64,000 nucleotides of DNA from Heterotrichella gracilis (lineage: Eukaryota > Sar > Xanthophyceae > Tribonematales > Xanthonemataceae). The position numbers were made by a program, and so were the translations under genes. The notes beneath the pieces were generated by a model, which saw only the letters and a list, made by a program, of their open reading frames with translations, was not told where the DNA came from and did not search any database. Shown here piece after piece: positions 23,850 to 40,555 of this stretch (positions are counted from its first letter, which is position 1; each line of letters begins with the position of its first letter). The stretch is from positions 22,936 to 86,935 of the forward strand of contig JAULBX010018081.1 in assembly GCA_032358255.1 (NCBI GenBank), written 5' to 3'.

Positions 23850-24373
23850 GCTGCTCTGCCAGCAAGGGAGGGACTGAAGCGAATCGTATAGCACCAATAA
23901 GGACCGCACCCACGATGCTGGCGCAACAGGAGCCTCGCATACTATGCAAAGTGTAAGCACCAACCACGTTCCTTGACCTCCCCCAGTGCACGGTGCCCTT
24001 GCAGAACCCTGGTCTGGCAGAGTGGTGCGCACCAGTGTGCATGCGTAAGCACTATGCATTGCTGTGTGACGCATTGCCCATCGAAGGATAGGTCTTGCAC
24101 ACTGAACCTGTATTGGAATGCAACTCTTGGGGGCCAACCTCTAGTTGCATGTAGTGTATGCATGCATATGTGCATGGTATTGCTGTAGAGCATGGTCGTG
24201 CTGTTTGCCATATGTTGCATGCTATTAAAAGCAAGAGATGGCCCATCTTCTAAAGTGACTAGTTGGTTTCCCACACCTGCAAGACATCGCTGAGCCTCAC
24301 ATGCGTGCATGCCTTACCCATCAAACTTCACAGTTTCCTTCAAGTTTCACAGTTCCCTCCCATTTCCTCCCCA

Positions 24374-27249
24374 GGTGCCGCACCTCCCTGTCCCGCTACA
24401 CCTGCCCCCGCTGCAACACGCGCACATGCTCGCTGAAATGCTACAAGCAGCACAGCAACGGGTGCACAGAGGGGTTCTACAGGCAAGCACACACATACCC
24501 TAAACCCTAACCACCGCGCAGCCAATTTGTCCGCACTTGTACTTGCACACACGGCAAACCCTTAAATTTCCGGCCTTTTCTGAAATGCCTGTGGCGTATG
24601 GACACATGCGCCCTCAATGGTGTCTTGGTGAAAATGTGTAATCAATATGCATGTGAAGATTTTATGTGCTTTAGGCTTGGGCCATTGACCACAGTGAATA
24701 ATATCATCGCCAGGATTTTCAGCAATGTTGCGCCTTACGGAAATAAATCTTGAGTAATGTGAAATAATGAGCTTGTTTTATCCCTCCCGCCTTGCGCGTG
24801 CAGGGACAGTACGGTCGAGGAGCTTGCCAGCCTGAAATCTGACCCCGACCAGCAGCGGCGCATGATTGAGGTGCTGACCCGACTGCACGCGCAGGAGCAG
24901 GAGGGGGGGGGGCTGGAGCGGCTGTTGCTGGGGGTGGGGAGCGGGGTGGGGGGTGAGGGGAGCGAGGAAGGGGGGAGTGACAGCGAGGAGGAAGAGGGGG
25001 TGGGGGTGGGAGGGCTGTCGAGGGAGACGCTGCGCAAGTTGAGGATGCAGGTGGGTAGCGGGGAATGTTGGAGTGGCAGGGGAGGGTCCCAGATCCTAAA
25101 TGCCCATATACCTAAATGCCCATATACGGTAATGTACATGCGTTTTTTTTAGGTTTATTCAATTTTTAGTTTACATTTTTGTCTTCATCTCTTTTCTTTT
25201 GCAACTTTTTGCACTACCGTAAATCTCATGTTATCCCCTTCCCCCATTTATCTCATTAGAGCAGCTAAATAACATCATTTCCTCAGCACTTTGCTTTAAA
25301 ATTATTCTTCTCTGTGCCTGAGGTAAATGAATAATGCCATTTTTACCGTGTTATTTCCCTTCATACCTGCAGGAGGAGCAGTTGGGCGACATCGACCCGT
25401 CTGCCCTCTCGCCAGCCGAGCTCAAGGCATTTGAGGCTGCGGTGGCTGCCGGTGAGCTGTCGAGTAGCGTTCCCCCCTGGACCCCCTGGTGGGACTCCCC
25501 CGAGGCACTGCAGCTGGTGCTCTCCCCCTGGGGCACTCCCCTGGTGGCTGATGCTGGTGATACTCCCCCTGAGGAGGCAACCACAGGTAATGGAAGAGGA
25601 TACAGGTGTAGCTACATGTGTGTCCCAGGTGGGATGCATTGACCGGTACTTGCCACATGCCATGCAGTCGTAACGGTACCATCCACATGTACTAGGCAAG
25701 GATTGCATTGCCTGCTGCATTGCCTACACCAATTCCCGAATTGTATTGAAACTGCTGCACCTTCGTCCTCCAAGTCCCTCTGCCTTTTCACATCAACCAC
25801 CACGCCTGCAGGCCCCCTTTCTGACGCATCCACATCCCCGCTGCCGCCCGCCCCCGCCGCCCCCCTCCCCCCCCTCTCCTCTCTCTCCCGCGCGCCCCCC
25901 TCCCCCTTGCTGGCCTGGCACTGCCTTGACCTGGTGTACGCATACTGCCTGGTCATGCGCTTGTTCAACGGGGAATGGGGTGCAGACCCCTGTGAAGCTG
26001 CGCAGGTAGCGGGAGCTGTATCCGCTGCGCTGGGAGGGCCAGGTGGGTTTGTGCCAGGTGGATTTGGGGGTGGGAAGGGGTCCATTGCAATAAGTGGTAG
26101 TGGAAGTAGTGGGTACTTAGGGCAATTAGGGCACTCCCTGGTGTACACATACTGCCTGGTCATGCGCATGTTCAACGGGGATTGGGGGGCAGATCCGTGT
26201 GAAGCAGCGGGGGTGGCGGGTCAAGTGTCAGCGGCACTGGCAGGGCCAGGTGGGTTTGTGTGTGGTTTGGGGGTTAGAGGGTAGCGAACGTTGTCATACA
26301 TGTGCACAGTGACCGCGACATGCCTGTCACATTACACACCAGCGTCAGGAGGGTTGTTAGGGTTTAGGGTTTAGCATATCCGTTCCATCTCAGCTCCCAT
26401 GTGTGTATGTAACGCAGATCCCTGTACCATGTGGTACAGGGATCTGTCAACCTACCAGAGAGTATTCACGTATTAGCTGATACATCCCTGCCCCTTTTAT
26501 ATTCCTTAATCTCTCACATTTTGCGTGCAGGTGCCCCCCCACCCGGCGCAGACCCGGCCTCCCACTGGGTGTCAGCGCACCAAACCCTAGGGGACTGCAT
26601 GCAGCGCGCATGCTCCCCGCCAGCCGGAGCCTCCTCCAGCATGGCATTCTCGACCGCCATCCTCGCTGACGTGGCACGATTGTTCGAGGTTGGGCGATCG
26701 GCAGTGATCGTCGCGCTGCACGATCTGCAGCGCCTGATTGGTGCCGTGGCTGCTGGAGGTGGCAAGGTGGTAAAAACAGGTGAATGGTCATGGGGAGGGG
26801 GCGTGGGTTTGGCCCCAAAGGGGGTTGTAGCGGAAATGCTAATGAATTGGAAAGTATAGGACGAAGGGTATGTTTGAAATTTGACTGACTGGACAGCAGT
26901 CATTTGGGATCTTTGTTAATCAGTATTAATTATACCGACTGGACATCGCTCGTTAATAAATTCTGGTATGTTTGTACCAGGCGGGAGAGGAGATTTGGGA
27001 AGCAAGGGGAGGAAACGGGAGCTCCAGACTGCGCATCGCAAGCTTGCTTTCATGCTGTCATGGGCCAACGAGCAGGGGCACGACACCTGGCAGCGGCTGG
27101 CGGTGCTGACGTGGCAGGAGGCACAGCAGAGGGAGGAAACGGGGAGGGCGGTGCCGCCAGCTGGCGCAGGCAGGGGGGTGGGGGTGGGGGGTGCTGGGGG
27201 TGGCCCATCGGGTAGGGGTTTGGTGCAGGTTGTGGAGGAGGAAGAGTGA
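24374..27249 (+). CDS. ZNHIT2: ZNHIT2-like HIT zinc-finger protein, 5' end unresolved
   Basis: Exons 24374-24482, 24804-25050, 25373-25586, 25812-26042, 26531-26779 and 26981-27249 join in phase. The first begins inside the HIT finger (CRTSLSRYTCPRCNTRTCSL, then CYKQH and FYRD), so an upstream exon with the first Cys pair is missing; I could not place it. Later conserved parts are WTPWWDSPEA, VYAYCLVMRLFNGEW and the C-terminal RKLAFMLSWANEQ. ZNHIT2 binds the R2TP/RUVBL complex and helps assemble U5 snRNP in animals. The first visible intron begins with GC rather than GT. A duplicate of part of exon 25812-26042 sits in the following intron. The family call is strong because order and length fit. 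Confidence 0.88.
24483..24803 (+). other. GC-AG intron in ZNHIT2
   Basis: The exon ends TTCTACAG and the intron opens GCAAGC; the acceptor is GTGCAG at 24803. Only this join restores the conserved FYRD of the family. AG/GCAAG is the typical form of the minor GC-AG class. No GT nearby gives the right phase. Confidence 0.8.
26138..26262 (+). repeat. exon echo of ZNHIT2 exon 25812-26042
   Basis: About 120 bases repeat 25931-26056 (TGGTGTACGCATACTGCCTG against TGGTGTACACATACTGCCTG). The frame is open and reads VYTYCLVMRMFNGDWGADPC, with the same CCAG/GTGGGTTTG donor. The changes are mostly conservative, as expected of a used alternative exon or a young duplicate. Confidence 0.85.
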
Positions 27250-27464
27250 CCTTCGGGTGGTGATCGCTAGGGTATTGAAGCCGGATGTGAAGCCTCGGGG
27301 GATATCACTATGCCAGGCTGAACAAAGACCTCCCGGAACAGAGTTCGAGGGCCAGATAGCAGTGCGCTAACATATATAAGCCATGCACGTCCTCTTATTG
27401 CTGACTCGGTTGGGGATTCCTGATCTTCCAACTGTGGATGATTGCCTCCCACCCTGCATTGCCC

Positions 27465-27469
27465 TGTAA
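27465..27469 (+). promoter_or_regulatory. candidate TGTAA poly(A) signal of ZNHIT2
   Basis: TGTAA about 215 bases after the ZNHIT2 stop. It fits chlorophyte usage, with weak statistical weight. Confidence 0.3.
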
Positions 27470-27894
27470 TTCCACTAATCTAGTAACTGTTCCGAACTCT
27501 GAGAGCGCTAGTGATCTAGTGATGTCAACATTGACTGTCAATGTCACATGACAGGGGCATGTGCCTGGAGCTGCACTGCAGAGCAACTGATAAGTTGCAG
27601 GAAGAAATCTTCACCGAAATATATTGTTATAACAGTACTGCGGGTCCAGCAAGGACCAGTACGAGCAAGCTTTTGGCTCACTAGTGTTCACTTGTGGCAT
27701 GTCATATGCTGTGCAATGGTACGCACTGCATGCATGCACATACATGCCAATATATAGGGCAGTGGTATCGCCTGCTGGCCAAAATTCTTGGAAGGGTTAA
27801 AAGGCGACCAACGCAAAACCAACCGTACACAGACCAGGGTGCACACTAGCATATGGAACTGTAATGCGTGTCGGCAAGGACCAGCAAAAAGCAA

Positions 27895-28025
27895 AAAAAT
27901 GGGGTCCAAGCCAAGAATCGGGGCGACCGGGGATCGAACCTGGACACTCTCGCTGCGTCCGTCTACCCGGACAGGACGACGCCGAGGCGTGCCTATCTGC
28001 CAGCTCACCAAGTTCGAGTTCCACG
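27895..28025 (-). repeat. tRNA-like (SINE-type) sequence with A and B boxes
   Basis: On the reverse strand TGGCAGATAGGC resembles a Pol III A box and GGTTCGATCCC, about 60 bases later, is a B box. The spacing is slightly long for a tRNA, and no full cloverleaf can be drawn. A tRNA-derived SINE head is the likely reading. Confidence 0.5.
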
Positions 28026-28180
28026 CGCTCGACAGCTCGACCTAGGTGAGACTGAAAAGTGAAGTGTTGACGCAGTTGCCTTTGTTGTTGCCTACATACC
28101 GTTGCGAACGCCAGGGTGCGCAGCGGAGTTTTGGAAGGACGGGGAAACGAGGCATGCATCGACAGACAGGATCGGTGAAC

Positions 28181-28440
28181 CAGTAAATTGTCCAGTTTTT
28201 CACCAAACTTACTGTCCGTGCGCGCGGAGCGCAACGCGGAACGCAGCTCAGTAAGTTTTCCCAGTTTCTACCAAATTTACTGGTCCGGTGCGCGCGGAGC
28301 GCGACGCGCGGAACGCAAACTGCGCGCAGGACAGTAAGTTGGCCCAGTTTTCACCAAACTTACTGAACCGGGCGCGCGGAGCCCGGCGCGCGGAAAAGAA
28401 CTGCGCAGGACGGTAAATTTGCCCAGTTTTCACTAAGCTT
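28181..28440. repeat. GC-rich palindromic tandem array, about 3.3 units
   Basis: Units begin with CAGTAA near 28181, 28249, 28332 and 28411 (spacing 68, 83, 79). Each has CCAGTTT[T/C], ACCAAACTTACTG, and a core rich in GCGCGCGGAGC. AACTTACTG and the following CAGTAAGTT are inverted copies, so each unit can fold into a hairpin with a GC-rich head. Confidence 0.85.
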
Positions 28441-28714
28441 TGTCTTAGAGCATAGTCTAGACTAGACTAGGGCTGCGTCACCCACAGACTGCGCACACTG
28501 AGTGGCTCCTTAAAAACCAGCAGGGATCCAATGCCACGGCGTGGGGTCAAAACCAGTCACTACCACGCAGTGTCGATTGGGTTCAACCATGTTGCGCAAG
28601 AAGTCGAGTCGGGCGCACTGCACTCACAGTGCACAGTGCACCTGGAGACTCCTCTTATCCTTGTCCCTTGGAAAGTGCCCAACCTGTCCCCCCAAAGCAT
28701 TCACATTTTTAATT

Positions 28715-33259
<4,545 letters not shown>

Positions 33260-35008
33260 CTGCGAATTGGGGGGAGCCATTTCGTAAGTGAGCGCACAAA
33301 ACACCAGTAACTAGATTGTCTTTGGAGTGTAAATGCACCAGGGTTACAGTGAGACTTGGGTGGTGTGCATGCGCCGCGGGACACTGCAGGGGATACCGTG
33401 GTTTGGAGGCTTGGGCTGTGGTTGTGTCAGGCATGCCTGGTTTTTTCTGGATTTAAAAAACCTTAGTAAAAGATAGGCATTGAAGTTCTGCTCTCCGCAT
33501 ACTCAACAAATCAATAATAACGAGAGGTCATACGGAAACCTTACGACACAGGTCACCACCGTTTTGTCGTATGCATGCATTGGTGGGCACTGGACCGCAG
33601 TCTTGTAACGTACCCTGTGGGCTTGTATATATCTCATAGTTCACAATGTTATCGGGCTCTCCAGAACCAATGGCCTCCTGAACGAGCATATTGCAGCATG
33701 TTCTTGTCGCTAGCTAGGTATGTTCAGGCCTTGGAGTGCATGCATGCATCTGGCCCATGTGCATGTCATGTCATGTGTCCCCCGAAAACAGGACTACCAG
33801 CCAGGCGTGTGTTGCACATCTGATAACAACGAAGCTTGTGTTCGCGTGTTTGTGTTCACTCTTACTAAGTGTCTCCGCCCATTGCAGTGCAACGATTTCC
33901 AGGATCAGGGGAGGTGGTATCGAAAATGAAGGTGGGGAGGTAATATTGCTGGCATTGCTGGATCCAATTTTGCTGGAATATCCAAGTACAGCAAGTCAAG
34001 TCAGGTATTTCTCGTAGCATCGCTTTGGGAACGTTGGAAACTGTGGTATCAGAATAAGGCTGCTTGTGTCTGCACAGGCTATCCTGCTCTGCTGATCACC
34101 GCCAGCAGCAGGGGCCCTCAGAACCTACTCAGTTGCATTCTCAGACGCTTTAGCGGTTGCACAACAGCAGCCTCAACTCTGAGCTGGCGAGATACACACT
34201 GTAGATATCGTTGGAACCTGGGAAGGTAGAGTCTTCGCCTGAAATTGCCCGCTTTGGCTCTGCCGTTGATACTCTGGAGGACAACTGTATTGGTGACCAC
34301 TGATCTGAAAGAAGTACGAGGTGCGTTCTGCCTGGCAAGTCTCTGTGAGGATAGATATGTCCTAGACGCAGCCATTACTTGCAACCCACGTTGTCATTTT
34401 GCCTGCTATCTCACCTTGTACAACCGTCAACGCTCTGTCATGGGCCGGTCAGGCGGTGCAAGGTTGGCAGACAGTTGGTGGCTCATCAGCCGGAGAAACG
34501 TATTCTATCGGTGCCTGAGCTTTGCATCTGAGCTTGCACGTATTTTTTCCGGTGATTGTGGCCTCTGCGCGCTCCACCCTGGATGTTTTGACTGTTTTGA
34601 CCAACCAACTTGATGTATAGTTTGAACTTCGTAACCATTGTCATAAGCTTGAAAACACGCAATGTTGCTGTCACAATATCGGTAGGCAGTGCAAACAGTC
34701 TGTCCTGAAGAGTTATTACAAATTACATTTGCCCAGTATCTTGAACATGAACATGAGCATGTCACCGTATCAAACCAAGCAGTCTCAGATTTGCTGAGCA
34801 CATCTTGTTCCTCCTTGTGGGGACCCCCCTCTTAAACTGCCTTATTAGTGCTCAATCTTGAGCACGCACTAGCCACACTCGTCAACACTGTGGTAGCTGT
34901 CATTGGCAACTCTCTCACCCCTTCTCACGTCCATCAGGCAATCTAACCGCACACCCAGCCGACCCAACCCCTGCCCCCACCTCCCTGGGGCCCCAAAGCC
35001 CTTTACCA
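33260..35008. other. divergent region between ECD and the coiled-coil gene
   Basis: It should hold the missing first ECD exon and both promoters. No exon could be fixed. A TGCATGCATG run at 33738-33748 is one of many in the window. Confidence 0.45.
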
Positions 35009-38000
35009 ATGGCGCCCAGCACCCCAGCAGAGCAGCTGTTGGGTCACGACAGCCAGACTCCCTCCAGCAGCACTGCCTGGCGGGACGTGCTCGTCAACAA
35101 CCTGAACCAGCCCTGGAACAGCTCCAACACCAATACCAGGACACCACAGCTCACTGCCAGGGGAAACCAGCAACAGGATGGCGGCAGCACTTCCAGGTGC
35201 GGCTGCATATGGGTGTTGTGTGGGTGTCAGATGAAATGACCAAACATCCTACTTGCGTTTTCTACTTTTTTGTTTATTTCTGGTTATTATCATTTCTACT
35301 TTTATGAGTTGGAGAGCAGCTCAACTTTGAGCCAGCACCGAGTGTCATGCATCTCTCTACAAGATGAAGGGACTGGGAGCATAGGGAGGGGGCAATGATA
35401 CCCTGCCACCAAGGGTTTGACACGATTATATACACAACATCCCCCTGCGTGCAGGCGCCAGAGCGAGACCTACTCCCTGGCAGGGGTGCAGCGCACCCGC
35501 AAGCTGAAGCAGGAGCTGGGCAAGCTGGTGCGTGCACTGACCCATATGGTCAAGCCTTGAATGTAGCTGGGTGGTGGGTAGCTGGGTCGTGATGGTACGC
35601 ACAACCTTGCCCTGGATGGCCGTGTGGCGCGGGATTTGGCGGCAGCATGACACACAGCATCAGCTCCAGAGGACCAGGGAGTGTTTGCAAGCAATAGGAC
35701 GAATTTCATTCCTGCCATGCCCTGGTATTCAGAAGGTGAATGTCATAGTTGCACACGCCCCTAGCACTCCCCTTCATGGCCCTGCCTGGGCTGTGCAGTG
35801 GTATTCACTGCCGCGTATAGGTTTGCAAGTCGTTCTACACGCCAGGCCAATGTGCTGGGGTAGCGGCCACCCATGACGCCACCAGGAGGTTGTGCAACCC
35901 CTGCTGTCTAGGGTTTGAGGTTTAGGGTATCTGACACCCGTCCATGACATCACCAGGAGGTGGAGGAGCCCAGCACCACCGCCGCCACCCCCTCACCCCC
36001 CGGACTCTCCCTCAAGCGCGACTTCCCCCCGCTCCCCCTGGGCGCCACCCCCGTGCTCAACCTGCCGCCCTCCTTGGAGGGCCGCCTGTTCCGAATCACA
36101 CCCACCCCCTCACCAGACAGCGGCGCCACCACCAGCAGCGGTGCGCGGGCGGCCCCAGACAGCGCCGCCAGCGTAGGCGGCGGCGGCAGGGTGCAAGGTG
36201 GCCCTACCAAGGGGCCCCCGCTCAAGCGCTTCATGGTGCCTCAGCTCAACTTCTCAAAGGTAGGTGCTGGTCGTGAAGCGCCATTTGCAGTCTTGCTAGT
36301 TGGTTAGGTACTGACTTGCATGAGCGCCGCCAGTCGCTTGTACGTGCGATCTTGCATGAGTCACATGCTCTGGAGTTGCAGTAGAAAGCTCGTGCGGGAT
36401 GTAGACTTGCACACACTTAGGGTTTGGCCATCGCCATAATCCAAATTCCAACTTGCAGAATTGCCCGTAACTGACTTGAAAGTGGCGCAACCTGAAAAGA
36501 TGGAATTACATCAAATAAAACGCTTTAATCGCATAGTGCAGGGTGTCTCCCTGCGACACTCTTGATACGAATCCCTCTGCCTTTCCCGTGATTAGTGGAA
36601 TTATGAGAGCAACTTATGTAGCTGTCTCGTGCGCCCAGCCGAGATGCATGATCTCCCTGGTTGCGCTTAGCTGACGGGCAGGAGGCTGCTCTGTGCAGGT
36701 GCTGAACGAAGCCGCATCAGGGTCTCAGACTGAGCGCCCACCCGCACCTGCCCCCGCGCACCTGCCTGTGGAGGAGGAGGCTGGGTGGCAGCAAGTGGGC
36801 AACCGCACCATGCGTGGGCATGACAGGTGCGGGGGTGGCCACCACTTACTTTCACACGCGGTCAAATTTAATTTTCTCATTTTTATTTCAATCTTGGACT
36901 CAACCAAGTGCCGGCATCATGGGCACAGAGAGGCAATAAATGCATTGCTTTTAGTTTTGCGTGGGTGTGGCTGTAGAGTGCATGTTTTCCCCCCTTGTCT
37001 TTGTTGTAATTGGGGCGGAAACCCCCTAATCACGAACTTCTGTGCGTGTTCAACCACCAGGCGTGCACAGCAGCTGCTGGCCGAGGAGGGGCGGCGGCCG
37101 GGGTCCGGATCCCTCACCCACCGCCCCAACCACCGCCACAACGGGTGGCAGGGGGGAGAGCGAGGCAGCGGCGCCGCCACCAGCAGGCACCACCACCAGG
37201 AAAACCCCCACCGCCCCCACCACCACAAGGAGTGGCAGGGCAGGGAGCGGGGCAGTGGTGCGGTGACCAGCCGCAGGGATCAGGAGAACCGCCCCGAGGG
37301 CCAGCGGCGTCCTAACTGGCAGCAGGGCAAGGGGCGGGAGGGAGTTGTTGCCCCTGTAAGAGCGGTCAGGGTCACGCCGCTGGAGCTGCCCAATGGCGCG
37401 CCAGGTGGGAGGACGTACTAGTATGTTATGTGGGTTCATTCAGGGATGTACTAGTGTGGTGTGATAAATCGCTGATCACAATATACGAGAGCAAAGTGAA
37501 TGGGGAAGGCAAACAAGCAACCGTACTGACCGTGGATGGCCAGCATGTGCCTGCACTTGGGTTGCTAGCTGAAATCATGGCATGTCCACCCTCCCACCCA
37601 TCCTCAATGTCGCACTTCCGCAACTGCCTGCCCGTGGTCGCCCTCACCCGTCCCCCCTGCAGGGCCCCTGAGTATCACCACCCCCGGTGGGTCCAGGCTG
37701 GTGGGCAATGAGGTGAAGCGGCACATGGAGGTAGGAGCAGGGAGGGCATGTGCACATCTTAGGTGCCTTGCGTGTGCTTGCTGCCAGGACTGTGCAGTGT
37801 GGGCGCATGCAGGACCTGCTGCTGTGTTGCACCTGGGAGCGGTGGACCCTTAATGTGGTGCACGGTCCATACATTTAGCACTGGATGCGCCCTAGGCCTC
37901 AACCATTTTCCCCATTCTCGCCTCAGGAGCTGATGGCGGAGCGGTCCCGGGCCGAGGAGCTGGCTGACCAGATGAGCCGCCAGGCGCAGAGCCTCATGGC

Positions 38001-39027
38001 TGAAAAGGCGGCAATGGCCGCTGAGACGCTGCGACTGGCAGCTGAGAAGGAGATGCTGCTTGAGCGCCTGGAGTGGTTTGAGGCGGCCGGCGGCAGCGCC
38101 AGCGGTGGCGAGGGCCTATCCCCCTCTGCGATGTCGCCCAGCATGGAGATGCGGTTCATGCAGGAGGAGATGAACAGGTGGGCGCATGGGGCTGGATGGT
38201 TATTTGATATGTCACATGCATTCCAGCATTACAGGAGGATATGGGCAGGGGGGCGCATGGAGTTATTTACATGTGGGCGCACGGGGTTGGGTGTCGGGAA
38301 GTACTGTGGAAACACTTGATGCTTTTCTGGGGCAATCATGAGATTAACAATGATGTACTTATGTACCGCCCCTCGCGGCCATGTGCCCTGCCGTGCCCCA
38401 ATGACACTTAACAGTGTTGGCCTGCCCTTGGCTATGGTTCCCCCAGACGCCCCGCAGTAGGGTATGCCACACCCCCACGCACAATGCACAACCCCCACTC
38501 CCCCTCCACTGTGCCCTGTCCCCACCCCACCTTCCCATCCCCCCAGGCTGCGGGAAGAAAAGGCCCTGCTGGCTGCCCAAGTGCACGCCCTCACCCTGGC
38601 AGGCAGCAGCGCGGGATCAGACGCAGGGGACACCACGCCCACCCACCCCGCTGCCCCCGCACCCTACCCCGCCAGCGCGCTCTCCACCTACACAGTGTCA
38701 GGGGAGGGAGATATTGAGGGTGAAGGGGAGGGGGAGTCGGACGAGCAGGGCGGGACACCAGTCAGCCACCCGGCTGGGGAGGATGTGGGGGAGTGGAGGT
38801 GCACCCCCGCCAATGGCAGTGCGCCCGGGGAGTGGGACCAGGGGGGTTACAGCGCGGCGGGCGGTGGGGCGTCTGAGGATATGGGGTACACGCCTGCCAG
38901 CGAGGCGGGATTTGGGGTGTCAGGCCCTGCAGCCTTCCACATGGCCTACGGTGGGGAGGGGGAGGGGGAGGGCGGGTACCCGGGGCAGGGGCTGGGCAAC
39001 CCCAGGCAGGGGGAGGTGGTGGCCTAG
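35009..39027 (+). CDS. unrecognised coiled-coil protein, 611 residues
   Basis: Exons 35009-35196, 35455-35527, 35957-36259, 36699-36826, 37061-37404, 37663-37730, 37927-38177 and 38547-39027 chain in phase to 611 residues from an ATG (MAPSTPAEQLLG). The N-terminal half is disordered and rich in Pro, Ser and Gly, with a short basic helix (RTRKLKQELGKL). A His/Arg/Gly-rich stretch with repeats of QG[G/R]ERGSGA follows. The best-ordered part is a coiled coil across the last two exons (ELMAERSRAEELADQMSRQA ... MLLERLEWFEA, then LREEKALLAAQVHAL). The C-terminus is acidic and Gly/Tyr-rich. No enzymatic motif is visible, and I cannot name a family. A degraded copy of the exon 3 acceptor region lies at 35868-35900. 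Confidence 0.75.
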
Positions 39028-40555
39028 GCTGCTACTGAGGGGTGAGGGGGGCGATGAACAGATATATATTAGTGGCGTTTTGATGCTGAGCAGGTATTAC
39101 CGCTCCGCGAAGCCTTCAGAAGCACGTTGTTAGGATCATGCTGGTGCGGGGTAGCCCATCTCCCCTGCTCACCGCAGCGCAAGGGAACCAGCCATGGCGC
39201 TACTGATCATGCCCAGGCATGGGGTGTTTAGGGTTGGCTACTGGGATTGGTGGGGAGGGATTTGGGGACGTCATTGTGTTGCCAGCGGCGCTGTTGCATT
39301 GTGCCTGGTTGTTGAAGCGCACTGCCAGGAGCCATTGTGCACTGTGCAGCGCACCACGAGGGAAGTAGGCACGCCAGGGGTGTCACAGGCAGTGGCCAGT
39401 CTAGTAGCGCATGGCTGGTGGTGGTGCATGAGGTGGCGCAGGATATATGAGCAAGTTGAAACAGTTGACCCATGCGGACAGTGGCGCATCCCAGGGGAGG
39501 ATTTGACATGGTGTAGGATAGGGATGGCAAATCCGCAAAATTTTCCCATATTGGTTACCGTGGCAGATGGCTCCATCCACCAGCCTGGCCACGACAAGCC
39601 AGAGACCATGGACGCGGTGCGGGAATGGAAGGAGCGCCACATGTACCACGGTAGTTGGCGTCACCATACGAGTTGCAAATTACAGGATGTGGGATAGCAG
39701 TTGGCTAGCCCGTGGTGTCAAGTGAGAGGGGTTTGTTCCGCACCATTGAGATGGTTTCTTTTCATATAAGTTATCATAGTTATCACCAGTGGTCCAGGAC
39801 TTGAAGGAGGTTCACATCGTTGGGCAGCCAGGCCCTGCCGAAGGCGTCCGAGTTGGTACACAGTGACTGTCTGGTACCAAGTTGAAACATGGTGTGCCCT
39901 TTTCTTCTTGATTTATGATGAAGTTGCTCAATGAGAAGACCCTATTTTAATGCTTAAAATAACTTATTTTAAGCATTAAATTGTCATACAGTACGCCAGT
40001 AGTAATTTGCTGAGCAGCTGCAATCACAGCTGATTCAGAGCTATTTAAAGTTCCGAACTTTTAATATTTCAGGGTATTTCAGGGTAACCCGTTGTGGGCA
40101 GCCTCAACAGCAAATCTTACATTACGAATTTTGCAGTCACTCTGCTTGACAATGCCGATGGCTGAATGCCAATTATTTGTAATCTGGTCACCATGATGGT
40201 ACTACGCTCCTTCGGTCAAACCTTGTGTCAAATCAAATCCATAACCCCTGCAGGGCCATGTCCAGCGATGTTCATAAGGCTTCTTGAGGGCCTCAGGGGA
40301 AGCTGCGCATCGATGGACAGATCTGGCACGCGTATATATGCCATGGCATGATGCATTATGGTGGCCAATGTTCCAGTAGTGAGAGTAATGATGGCCCCGG
40401 GGCTGACATGCCGCATGGCATGCACGGACAGGCCCCCAGCCCCTCGCCTCAATGTTGCACCCCTTTTCTGCCCTCCCCACCCAGGCTGCAGCCCAGCTGG
40501 GCGGCACTCAGTTGTGGTGTCACCCCATCCCCCTCCACCCCGGTTACCCCTGCCC
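39028..40555. other. convergent 3' region, 1.5 kb
   Basis: It lies between the stops of the coiled-coil and PDZ genes. The only clear element is the long AT-rich hairpin at 39946-39980. The open frame at 39194-39697 lacks splice or homology support. Confidence 0.5.
39946..39980. repeat. perfect 16-base inverted repeat
   Basis: TTTAATGCTTAAAATA (39946-39961) and TATTTTAAGCATTAAA (39965-39980) are exact reverse complements around a 3-base loop. It lies midway between two convergent genes. It could mark 3' ends on both strands or be a short inverted-repeat element. Confidence 0.9.

Larger units (their letters stand above)
27250..28714. other. convergent 3' region of ZNHIT2 and ECD
   Basis: No exon seen. 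It holds a candidate TGTAA signal (27465-27469), the tRNA-like segment 27895-28025 and the palindromic GC-rich array 28181-28440. Open frames over the repeats are by-products of their composition. Confidence 0.5.

Noticed and set aside
27788-28062. Protein-coding exon over the tRNA-like segment
   Set aside because: Open frames there run through Pol III-type boxes and low-complexity repeats, with no start or splice support.
28181-28440. CRISPR-like array
   Set aside because: Units vary in length and are palindromic throughout, with no unique spacers; the DNA is eukaryotic.
34245-34613. 123-codon forward open frame between ECD and the coiled-coil gene
   Set aside because: Cys-rich but without spaced zinc-ligand patterns or splice support; most likely chance.
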